20,857 nucleotides of DNA. It comes from Candidatus Omnitrophota bacterium (lineage in GTDB: Bacteria; Omnitrophota; Gorgyraeia; Aquiviventales; Aquiviventaceae). Positions 13,724-20,857 of the stretch are shown in pieces. The stretch is from the NCBI GenBank assembly GCA_016206685.1, contig JACQRB010000028.1:1-20857 (forward strand), given 5' to 3'. The notes below the pieces were generated by a model. That model was not told the DNA's origin, searched no databases, and saw only the letters and a list, made by a program, of their open reading frames with translations. The position numbers and the translations under genes were made by a program. Every line of letters starts with the position of its first letter. Position 1 is the stretch's first letter.

Positions 13724-15585
13724 CCGGGTTCCCTGTTGCGCTGGCGGCGTGGACGTTGCTGCTGGCGCCGCTGGCCGCCGCGGCGGGCATCCCGCTCCTG
13801 GGCCTGCACCGCAAGCGGCTCAGCGCGTCCCTGGCCATCGGCGGGCTGCTGGTGCCCTTCGCCTGCGCGTGTTGGCTGCTGCTGCACACCCTCCAGGGCT
13901 CGCTCCATCTCCCGCTTGAAGTGAAGGTGTCGTGGTTGCTCCTGCCGGATCTCGCCATCCCCTTCGGCGTGCTGATTGATCCGCTGTCGCTGCTCATGTC
14001 GCTCATCGTCACCGGCGTGGGCAGCGCGATCTTCATCTATTCCACCGGCTACATGGCGCATGACAGCGGGTACAGCCGGTACTTCACCATGCTCTCGCTC
14101 TTTGCCTTCTCGATGCTGACGATCGTCCTGGCGAACAACTGGCTCGAGCTGTTCATCGGCTGGGAGCTGGTGGGCTTCTGCTCCTACGCGCTGATCGGGC
14201 ACTGGTTCGAGAAACCCCAGGCCGCCGACGCCGGCAAGAAGGCCTTCCTGGTCAACCGCGTGGCGGACTTCGGCTTCATGCTGGGGATCCTGGCGCTGTG
14301 GGCCCACTCCAGCCCCCTGGCGGCGGAACGCACGCTCAACTACCAGTTGCTCCAGACCCGCCTCCCGTCCCTGCTGCAATCCGGATGGCTCTCGCACGAG
14401 ACCCTCGTCCTCACGGGGCTGCTGATCTTCTGCGGGGTGCTGGGCAAATCCGCGCAGATGCCGCTGCACGTGTGGCTGCCCGACGCCATGGAAGGCCCCA
14501 CGCCGGTCTCGGCGCTGATCCACGCGGCGACGATGGTGGCGGCCGGGGTGTACATGCTCTGCCGGAACTTCTGGCTCTTCCAGGGGGCGCCCGCCGTGCT
14601 GGAGACCATCGCCTGGGTCGGCGGCGCGACGGCGTTTTTCTCGGCGGCCTTGGCGGTCGTCGAGCCGGACCTCAAGCGCATCCTCGCCTATTCGACGCTG
14701 AGCCAGTTGGGCTACATGGTGATGGCGGTGGGGCTCGGCGGCCACGTCGCCGGGATGTATCACCTGACGACCCACGCGTTCTTCAAGGCCCTGCTCTTCC
14801 TCGCCGCCGGCAGCGTCATCCATGGCACGCGCCGTCAGAACATCCGGGAGCTGGGGGGCCTGCGGCGCTCGATGCCGTGGACCTCGGCCACGTTTTTCAT
14901 CGGGGCGCTGGCGCTGTGCGGCTTCCCGGCGCTGAGCGGGTTCTTCAGCAAAGACGAAATCCTGGTGCTGGCCCATGAGCACAACGCCCTGCTGTATTGG
15001 ATTGGCAGCGTCACGGCCGGCCTGACGGCGTTTTACGCGACGCGCGCCTGGTGCGTGGCGTTCCTGGGCCAAGCGCCCGAGCATCTGCACGCGCACGAGT
15101 CCCCGCCCGTGATGCTCATCCCCCTGGTTCTGCTCAGTGTGCTCTCCATCGTCGGGGGCTACCTCGGCATCCCGGCGTTCCTGGGAGAGCCTGCGGGCGC
15201 TTTCCACTGGGACGTGGCCGCGACGTCGCTGGCCGCGATCGCGACGGGAGCCGGGCTGGCTTGGCTCATCTACCGCCGGAAGGCCATCGCGGCGGAGGCG
15301 ATCGCCCGGCGCTGCGCCTGGCTGCATCGGCTGCTGGTGAACCGGTATTTCTTCGACGATGTCTACACCTGGTACGTCGAGCAGGTCCAGCAACGGCTGA
15401 TCGCGGGGGCCTGCGCGCTCTTCGAGCGGTTCATCATCATCGGCCTGGCGGTCAACGGCCTTGCCTGGCTGACCCAACTGGCCGGGCGCGCGATCCGCCG
15501 CGTCCAGACCGGCCGGGTGCAGGGCTACGTCCTGGGCTTCTGCTGCGGGATCATCGCGCTGCTCTATCTGGCGGGACGATTCTGA
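13717..15585 (+). CDS. nuoL: NADH-quinone oxidoreductase subunit L
   Basis: NuoL is the distal antiporter-like proton pump of complex I, with about 16 membrane helices and the long lateral helix at the C-terminus. It is full length at 622 aa. Key residues are present: E150 in LFIGWELVGFCSYALIGHW, K244 in GVLGKSAQMPLHVWLPDAMEG and the following PTPVSALIHAATMVAAGVYM, and KDEIL in the LSGFFSKDEIL loop. The lateral helix region and the final transmembrane helix (LGFCCGIIALLYLAGRF) are intact. The start overlaps nuoK, and the stop TGA shares one base with the nuoM ATG. Confidence 0.97.
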   Translation: MVTGFPVALAAWTLLLAPLAAAAGIPLLGLHRKRLSASLAIGGLLVPFACACWLLLHTLQGSLHLPLEVKVSWLLLPDLAIPFGVLIDPLSLLMSLIVTGVGSAIFIYSTGYMAHDSGYSRYFTMLSLFAFSMLTIVLANNWLELFIGWELVGFCSYALIGHWFEKPQAADAGKKAFLVNRVADFGFMLGILALWAHSSPLAAERTLNYQLLQTRLPSLLQSGWLSHETLVLTGLLIFCGVLGKSAQMPLHVWLPDAMEGPTPVSALIHAATMVAAGVYMLCRNFWLFQGAPAVLETIAWVGGATAFFSAALAVVEPDLKRILAYSTLSQLGYMVMAVGLGGHVAGMYHLTTHAFFKALLFLAAGSVIHGTRRQNIRELGGLRRSMPWTSATFFIGALALCGFPALSGFFSKDEILVLAHEHNALLYWIGSVTAGLTAFYATRAWCVAFLGQAPEHLHAHESPPVMLIPLVLLSVLSIVGGYLGIPAFLGEPAGAFHWDVAATSLAAIATGAGLAWLIYRRKAIAAEAIARRCAWLHRLLVNRYFFDDVYTWYVEQVQQRLIAGACALFERFIIIGLAVNGLAWLTQLAGRAIRRVQTGRVQGYVLGFCCGIIALLYLAGRF

Positions 15586-17141
15586 TGCCGACCGTGGTTC
15601 CGGTTCTCGCCGTCCTCCTGCTGGCTCCCGCGCTTGGGGCGGTCCTGCTGTGCGCGGTGCCGGCTTCGCGCGCGGACTGGGCGCGCCGCATCGCCGTCGC
15701 GGCCACGTCGGTGTCGCTGGCGCTGGCGGTGTGGATCGTATTCGACTACGACCGCGCGACCGGCGGCTACCAGTACGAGGTCCTCATTCCCTGGGTCAGG
15801 CCGTTGGGGATCGGGTTCCACCTGGGCGTTGACGGGATGAGCGCCGTGCTGGTGCTGCTCCACGCCCTGTGCAGCTTCACGGGCGTGCTCATCTCCTACG
15901 CGATCAAGGAGCGGGTCAAGGAATACTACATCTTCTACCTGCTGCTGATCACCGGCGTCTTCGGGGTGTTCACATCGCTGGACCTGTTTTTCTTCTACTT
16001 CTTCTACGAGATGGCCGTCATCCCGATGTATCCGCTCATCGGCATCTGGGGCAGCGACGTCAAGGAACACGGCGTGGTGCGCTTCTCCAAGGAATACGCG
16101 GCCATGAAGCTGACCATCTACCTCACCGCCGGCGCCGTCCTCGCCCTCACGGGGCTGCTGTGGCTCTACGTCAGCTCCGGCGCCGGGACCTTCGACGTGG
16201 TCGCGCTCCAGCATCATTTGAGCGCCTTCCCGCTGGACGCCCGTCGCCAGGCGATGATCTTCCCGCTGCTGGCGGTCGGCTTCGGCGTGATCGCGCCGCT
16301 GTGGCCGTTCCACAGCTGGTCGCCCATCGGCCACGCCGCCGCGCCCTCGGCGGTGAGCATGCTGCATGCCGGCGTGCTGATGAAGCTGGGGTCCTACGCG
16401 ATCATCCGCCTGGCAATGGGCCTGCTGCCCGACGGGGCCGTCATGTGGCTGCCGTGGGTGGCGGCCTTGTGCACGATGAACATCATCTACGGCGGCCTGG
16501 TCGCCATGGCCCAGAAGGACCTCAAGCTCATCATCGGGTATTCCTCATCCAGCCACATGGGCTACGTCCTCCTGGGGATCGCGGCGCTCACGCCCTTGGC
16601 GCTCGACGGGGCGGTGCTGCTGATGTTCGCGCACGGCCTGATGACGGCCCTGGCTTTCGCGCTGGTGGGACACGTCTATGACGAGACTCACACTCGCTAT
16701 CTGCCGGAGCTGGGGGGCCTGGGTAAATCGCTGCCGTTCATCGCCACCTGCGGGGTGATCGCGGCCATGGCCTCAAGCAGCCTCCCCGGGTTCGGCAACT
16801 TCGTCGCGGAGCTGTTGGTCATCCTGGGCTCCTGGGACCGCTATCCGCTGCAGGCGATTCTGGCGGTGCTGGGGATCGTGATCACGTCGGTGTACATGCT
16901 GCGGATGGTGCGCGGCACGTTCTTCGGGACGCTGCCCCAGACATTCACGCACGCGCAGGACGCCCAAACGTTTTTTGCCCGCTTGCCCTATCTGGTGCTG
17001 GTGGCGGTGTTGCTGCTCGTCGGATGCTGGCCGCGCCCCCTGATCCGCCTCATTGACGTCTCCGCCAGGCCGTTCATCAGCACCTTCGCGCATCCTGAAG
17101 CCATCCGCATGGCAACCACGACCTCCTCCCAACCCAGATGA
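15585..17141 (+). CDS. nuoM: NADH-quinone oxidoreductase subunit M, variant lacking the TM7 lysine
   Basis: NuoM is the middle antiporter-like pump of the complex I membrane arm. The 518 aa protein has about 14 helices. The conserved glutamate is present (E142 in FFFYFFYEMAVIP) and so is the later lysine (K267 in GVLMKLGSYAIIR). The usual helix-7 lysine, in the motif FAVKxPL...WLPDAH of E. coli-type NuoM, is replaced: the segment reads GFGVIAPLWPFHSWSPIGH with I236 at the lysine site. A subfamily with xWSPDGHxAAPTAVSM sequences exists in several phyla as I recall; this copy also lacks that Asp. The ATG at 15585 shares a base with the nuoL stop. The same frame is open far upstream inside nuoL, but that part is a shadow. 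The stop overlaps the nuoN start. Confidence 0.95.
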   Translation: MPTVVPVLAVLLLAPALGAVLLCAVPASRADWARRIAVAATSVSLALAVWIVFDYDRATGGYQYEVLIPWVRPLGIGFHLGVDGMSAVLVLLHALCSFTGVLISYAIKERVKEYYIFYLLLITGVFGVFTSLDLFFFYFFYEMAVIPMYPLIGIWGSDVKEHGVVRFSKEYAAMKLTIYLTAGAVLALTGLLWLYVSSGAGTFDVVALQHHLSAFPLDARRQAMIFPLLAVGFGVIAPLWPFHSWSPIGHAAAPSAVSMLHAGVLMKLGSYAIIRLAMGLLPDGAVMWLPWVAALCTMNIIYGGLVAMAQKDLKLIIGYSSSSHMGYVLLGIAALTPLALDGAVLLMFAHGLMTALAFALVGHVYDETHTRYLPELGGLGKSLPFIATCGVIAAMASSSLPGFGNFVAELLVILGSWDRYPLQAILAVLGIVITSVYMLRMVRGTFFGTLPQTFTHAQDAQTFFARLPYLVLVAVLLLVGCWPRPLIRLIDVSARPFISTFAHPEAIRMATTTSSQPR

Positions 17142-18574
17142 TGAACTGGCCGACGGTGGCTGTCGAGCTCGCCTTGTGCGCCGGCGTGCTGGGGCTGCTC
17201 CTGACGGACGCGCTGCTGGGCCCCGCTAAAAAGCAGGCGATCTGGAAACTGGCGCTGGCCGGCGTCCTCGTCCTGGGCGGCGTGCTGTGGTGGCAGCGTC
17301 CCTGGATCGGGCAGAGCTTCCAGCCTATGGCGGCCGGGCAGGCCATGTTCGTGCTGGATCCCTTCGCCTGGACCTTCAAATGGCTGTTCCTCCTGACGAT
17401 GCTGGTCGTCATCCTCATGACGCGCGTCTTCACCAGGCAGGCCGGCGCCAACATCGGGGAATTCTATCTGCTGCTCTACTCGGCGCTGCTGGGCATGCTG
17501 GTGCTCGCGTCCGTGCACGATCTGCTGCTGCTCTTCATCGGCCTTGAGCTGCTCACCTTCTCGCTCTACGTCATGGCCGCGTATCTCAAGACCGATGCCC
17601 GGTCCATCGAGGCGGGGCTCAAGTACCTCATCCTGGGCTCGGTCTCCTCGGGATTTCTCGTCTACGGGATCAGCCTGCTCTATGGCACCGTCGGCGCCAC
17701 GGACTTCGCCACCCTGCGGGATGCCTTCGCGACCGGACAGATGCCCCTCCTCGCCAAGGCCGGCATGCTGCTCGTGCTGGCGGGCCTGGGATTCAAAGTG
17801 GCGGCGGTCCCTTTCCATCTGTGGGTGCCGGACGTCTACGAGGGCGCCCCGACGCCCGTGGTGGCGCTGCTGTCCGTGGGCTCGAAGATGGCGGGCATCG
17901 TCGTGCTGTTGCGTCTGCTCTACAGCGTGTTCTGGCCCGTCCAGGCGATGTGGGGCGGGATCCTGGCGGTGCTCTCAGCCGCCACGATGCTCTACGGCAA
18001 CCTCGCGGCGATCCCGCAGACCAACATCAAGCGGCTGCTGGGCTACTCCTCGATCGGCCACGCCGGGTATCTGTTGATGGGGCTCTCGACGGCCTCGTGG
18101 TTCGGCGCGCAGGCGGTGGGCTACTACCTGCTGGCGTATCTGTTCAGCAACCTGGCGGCGTTCTTCGTGGTCGTGACGGCGTCGCAGGCCGTGGGCGGCG
18201 ACCGGCTGGAGGATTACGACGGCTTGTCCCGCCGCTCGCCGCTCTTGGCGGCGACGCTCTTCGTGGGCTTGCTCTCGCTGGCCGGCGTGCCGCCGCTGGC
18301 CGGGTTCGTCGGGAAGCTGCTGGTGCTGTTGGCGACGGTCGAGAGCGGGCGGCTGTGGCTGGTGGCGATCGGGGCGGTCAACGTGGCGATTTCACTGTAC
18401 TACTACTTGCAGGTGGTGCGTCGGATGTACCTGCGGCCAGCGGTGGGCACGCAACCGCTCGTCGTGGATCCGCTCACGCGAGCGGCGCTGATCGCCCTGA
18501 TCGGCGGCATCCTCCTCGTCGGCATCGTGCAGGAACCCTTCCTGCGCGCGCTCTCATCCGCCATCCGGTTTTAG
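17138..18574 (+). CDS. nuoN: NADH-quinone oxidoreductase subunit N
   Basis: NuoN is the proximal antiporter-like pump of the membrane arm. It is 478 aa with 14 helices. The expected charged residues are present: E137 in LLFIGLELLTFSLYVM, K162 in GLKYLILGSVSSGF and K220 in GLGFKVAAVPFHLWVPDVYEGAPTP. It begins ATGATG at 17138, overlapping the nuoM stop; the second ATG at 17141 is an alternative start. It is the last gene of the plus-strand operon, and its 3' end overlaps the convergent START-like gene by 21 bases, so no separate terminator fits between them. Confidence 0.97.
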   Translation: MMNWPTVAVELALCAGVLGLLLTDALLGPAKKQAIWKLALAGVLVLGGVLWWQRPWIGQSFQPMAAGQAMFVLDPFAWTFKWLFLLTMLVVILMTRVFTRQAGANIGEFYLLLYSALLGMLVLASVHDLLLLFIGLELLTFSLYVMAAYLKTDARSIEAGLKYLILGSVSSGFLVYGISLLYGTVGATDFATLRDAFATGQMPLLAKAGMLLVLAGLGFKVAAVPFHLWVPDVYEGAPTPVVALLSVGSKMAGIVVLLRLLYSVFWPVQAMWGGILAVLSAATMLYGNLAAIPQTNIKRLLGYSSIGHAGYLLMGLSTASWFGAQAVGYYLLAYLFSNLAAFFVVVTASQAVGGDRLEDYDGLSRRSPLLAATLFVGLLSLAGVPPLAGFVGKLLVLLATVESGRLWLVAIGAVNVAISLYYYLQVVRRMYLRPAVGTQPLVVDPLTRAALIALIGGILLVGIVQEPFLRALSSAIRF

Positions 18575-19051
18575 CGTCCCTTCCAACGCGCGGGCTAAGC
18601 CGCGCGCGCCCCGGCGCATGATGACATCATGGTTCCAGACGAACAGGGGCCGCGCCAGCGGCGCCAGGACGCGCATCCAGGGTTCCGTCGCGCGCACGTC
18701 CCAGTCGCAGCGCACCGTGGCGTGGCGCGCATCGCCGGAGAACCGCCACAGACCCCGGCCTTCCAACGTGCCGCTCGCCACGCCTTCGATGGTCGTGAAC
18801 GGTTCCACGCGGACGATCCGTACGTCAATGACCATTCGAAACGGCAAGACCCCTCGCCAGGTGAACCGCCGGACGCTGCCGATCCCCTGCGCGTCCCCGG
18901 CCTGAAGCTCGACGACGCTCTGCACTCCCTTCCACCACTCCGGCCAACGCTCCACCCGATACACGCGCTCCCACACCTCCGGCAGCGGCGCACCAAAACG
19001 CCAGTGCGTCACGAAGTGGTAGTCCGGCCTGGGCGGCTCAGCGCGGTCCAT
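18554..19051 (-). CDS. SRPBCC/START-like (polyketide cyclase-type) protein
   Basis: A 165 aa protein with the look of the SRPBCC helix-grip fold, which forms a deep cavity for hydrophobic ligands. It starts with YHFVTHWRFGAPLPEVWERVYRVERWPEWWKGV, the typical first strand plus helix and 'WPxWW' turn. Antiparallel strands follow (GSVRRFTWRG, FRMVIDVRIVRVEP, GLWRFSGD, TVRCDWDVRA), ending in a long C-terminal helix with WNHDVIMRRGARGLARAL. The ligand is unknown. The ATG at 19051 lies within the end of the molybdenum-carrier-like gene (14-base overlap), so the two are likely co-translated. An upstream in-frame extension is a shadow of that gene. The 3' end runs 21 bases into nuoN on the other strand. 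Confidence 0.8.
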   Translation of the reverse strand: MDRAEPPRPDYHFVTHWRFGAPLPEVWERVYRVERWPEWWKGVQSVVELQAGDAQGIGSVRRFTWRGVLPFRMVIDVRIVRVEPFTTIEGVASGTLEGRGLWRFSGDARHATVRCDWDVRATEPWMRVLAPLARPLFVWNHDVIMRRGARGLARALEGTLKPDGG

Positions 19052-19517
19052 CAGGAGCGGGGTGCTGCGCGCGCAAGAGCTCGCGCAGGAAGCCGGATGC
19101 GGCGTGATAGATGCCGGGGTCTTTGCTCTCGCGCGGCCCAGCGACGTTGAGGACCCGGATGTTGCTGGTGCGGATCCAGCCGCGCACGGCCTCAACCGGC
19201 AGCGGACGGTTCAAGTCCACGATTAGGTGCGGCTTGCCCAGCTGCTTCGCGTCCTCGAGAGTCTGGGCGGTGCCGCCGCTCAGCGCACTGCGTGTCAGGA
19301 TGAGCGTGCCGTCGGAGTCGCGCACGTTCCAGGTGGTGCGCTGGGCATAGTCCTCGGAAGGGGTTTCGCGCAGGGGGTAGCGCCCGTCCAGCACGCCGTC
19401 CTCGGCTTGGCGCCCTTTCGGGCACCAGCCTCCGCATGGCAGACCAAGCGACCGCGCCACGTCGAGCGCGGCGCGGTCCACGCCGGTCTGTCCGCCTGAC
19501 ACAATCCGCTGAATCAT
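19038..19517 (-). CDS. Putative molybdenum (cofactor) carrier protein, SLOG/YpsA-like
   Basis: A 159 aa Rossmann-like protein of the family annotated as putative molybdenum carrier. The N-terminal IVSGGQTGVDRAALDVA is the nucleotide-binding loop of the SLOG/lysine-decarboxylase-like group, followed by GGWCPKGRQAEDG, YAQRTTWNVRDSDGTLILT with the conserved acidic DSDGT, SGGT (about 80-83) and KPHLIVDL. Relatives are linked to molybdenum-cofactor binding by structure and to nucleotide-signal binding by comparative genomics; neither is shown here, and no molybdenum genes are in the window. It lies downstream of nuoI across 190 bases that carry a large inverted repeat, and overlaps the START-like gene. 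The ribosome binding site is weak (GGAG 12 bases away). Confidence 0.85.
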   Translation of the reverse strand: MIQRIVSGGQTGVDRAALDVARSLGLPCGGWCPKGRQAEDGVLDGRYPLRETPSEDYAQRTTWNVRDSDGTLILTRSALSGGTAQTLEDAKQLGKPHLIVDLNRPLPVEAVRGWIRTSNIRVLNVAGPRESKDPGIYHAASGFLRELLRAQHPAPDGPR

Positions 19518-19564
19518 GGCTATATGTTTCTCCGATGGGTGGCTCGGCAGACGTTCGCTTCCCT

Positions 19565-19576
19565 GCGGCCGGCCGC
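19565..19576. repeat. 12-base perfect palindrome
   Basis: GCGGCCGGCCGC reads the same on both strands. It lies in the 190-base gap between nuoI and the molybdenum-carrier-like gene, 17 bases from the large inverted repeat. In GC-rich DNA such a palindrome could be chance; it is noted as part of the structure in this gap. Confidence 0.4.
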
Positions 19577-19592
19577 TTTGACACTCAGAGTC

Positions 19593-19705
19593 GGCGGCGA
19601 AGGCAGGCTTCGCAGCGACGCGAATTCAGATTTTGGCTCGGCCCCAGGACGCGCTCGGCGAGACAAAATCTGCTGAGCGGAGCGCGAATGCCTGCCAAAG
19701 CCGCC
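19593..19705. repeat. 113-base bulged inverted repeat between nuoI and the next gene
   Basis: Five nested pairs of arms line up in order. GGCGGC (19593-19598) pairs with GCCGCC (19700-19705), GGCAGGC with GCCTGCC, TTCGC with GCGAA, CAGATTTTG (19627-19635) with CAAAATCTG (19664-19672), and CTCG with CGAG. That gives about 31 pairs around an 18-base loop, with small bulges and one longer mismatched section. The structure starts two bases beyond the nuoI stop codon. There is no T-run after it, so it is not a classical intrinsic terminator. It could be a palindromic repeat element, an RNA-stabilising 3' hairpin or an attC-like site; no integron gene is nearby. Confidence 0.65.
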
Positions 19706-19707
19706 TC

Positions 19708-20336
19708 TTACGATTGTGTTTTTTGCTGTTTGAGTTTGCGGAAGTCGGCGAGATCGAGCTGGATATATTTCTTGGGGGGGTCGGTGTGTCGGCGGGTTCC
19801 CGGATGGAGCAGCTCGATGACGTCGAGCCACATCCCGTCGCGCGAGAAGGCGGCGATGTCGTGGCGCTGGGTGTCCATGCGGATCGCATCTTCCGGGCAC
19901 ACCTCCACGCAGTAGCCGCAGTAGACGCACTTGCCCAGGTCAATGTCGAAGCTCTTGGCGTATTTCTCGATGTTGGGATCCGGATGCTCGCCGGGCGTGA
20001 TGTAGATGCACTTGGCCGGGCAGACCGTTTCGCAGAGCATGCAGCCCACGCAGCGCGGCGTGCCGTCGTCCCGCTGCATGAGCCGGTGGCGGGTGCGCAG
20101 ACGAGGCGACATCTGCCGTTGCTGCTCGGGATATTGGATGGTGACCGACGCCGGGATGTTCCGGAACAGCCCGACCCGGTGCGCCAGATGCAGGAACAGG
20201 TTGCGCCAAAAATGGCGTGATGTCACCCACAGCCCCTGCGCGATCGCGGGCAGGTAGAGGCGCTCCCACCAGGACAGCTTGCGGCGCTTGTGGGCTTCCC
20301 GGATCCGGCGCAGGAGTTGTTCGCTCAGGCTCGGCA

Positions 20337-20337
<1 letters not shown>
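19708..20337 (-). CDS. nuoI: NADH-quinone oxidoreductase subunit I (2x[4Fe-4S])
   Basis: NuoI carries clusters N6a and N6b, which pass electrons toward the quinone site, and sits at the junction of the peripheral and membrane arms. The 209 aa protein has an amphipathic N-terminal part (about 20-60) that docks on the membrane, then the two ferredoxin motifs CVGCMLCETVCP (C96, C99, C102, C106) and CVYCGYCVEVCP (C137, C140, C143, C147). The C-terminal tail after residue 160 is charged. I chose the ATG at 20337 because it shares one base with the nuoH stop (TGATG) and gives the family-like start; the open frame further upstream lies inside nuoH. Confidence 0.96.

Positions 20338-20857
<520 letters not shown>

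Noticed and set aside
13438..15477. A 679-codon minus-strand frame opposite nuoK and nuoL
   Set aside because: The product is a run of Gln, Arg, Glu and Gly without hydrophobic cores, and the plus strand holds textbook nuoK and nuoL. It is an antisense artefact of codon bias.
14997..15584. N-terminal extension of the nuoM frame
   Set aside because: The extra residues lie inside nuoL in another frame and are Arg/Gly-rich; the proper NuoM start is the ATG that shares a base with the nuoL stop.
19593..19705. Reading the large hairpin as an intrinsic terminator of nuoI
   Set aside because: No run of T follows the structure on the minus strand, and the stem is much longer and more interrupted than in typical terminators.

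Overview
The window (about 20.9 kb) is gene-dense and GC-rich, with tightly overlapping genes. It looks like a chromosomal respiratory-metabolism region of an uncultivated Gram-negative-type bacterium. The futalosine route to menaquinone, a 14-subunit-type complex I, a chlorite dismutase/HemQ-family protein and an atypical ThyX together suggest a lineage such as Omnitrophota, Nitrospirota or NC10. That placement is an inference from gene content and I hold it weakly. I saw no transposase, integrase, CRISPR array, rRNA or tRNA.

Region 1 (12814 down to 1, all on the minus strand) reads in transcription order: M24 peptidase, double-length ThyX-like protein, HemQ/chlorite dismutase-family protein, dienelactone hydrolase, flavin reductase-like protein, small exported hypothetical protein, MqnP prenyltransferase, two PAS-domain proteins, UbiX, UbiD, MqnE, MqnA, MqnC and the first part of biotin synthase BioB. 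Most junctions overlap by 1 to 25 bases, which indicates translational coupling. The mqn genes cover chorismate dehydratase (MqnA), aminofutalosine synthase (MqnE), cyclic dehypoxanthinyl futalosine synthase (MqnC) and the presumed late prenylation and decarboxylation steps (MqnP, UbiD, UbiX). MqnB and MqnD are not in the window. The two PAS genes are lower in GC, have their own strong ribosome binding sites and a possible promoter, and look like an insertion into this operon.

Region 2 (12815-12914) is a divergent control region. It has a near-consensus sigma-70 promoter for nuoJ and a perfect CRP-type palindrome on the predicted transcription start.

Region 3 (12915-18574, plus strand) is nuoJKLMN, the proton-pumping membrane arm of complex I. 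NuoM lacks the usual mid-membrane lysine.

Region 4 (20857 down to 18554, minus strand) is the end of nuoH, then nuoI, a 113-base bulged inverted repeat, a putative molybdenum-carrier (SLOG-type) protein and a START/SRPBCC-like protein whose 3' end overlaps that of nuoN. The complex I genes are therefore split into two convergent blocks.

Together the window supplies the NADH-oxidising pump (complex I), its likely quinone acceptor (menaquinone) and probably a haem-pathway enzyme. No stretch over 300 bases lacks a gene.
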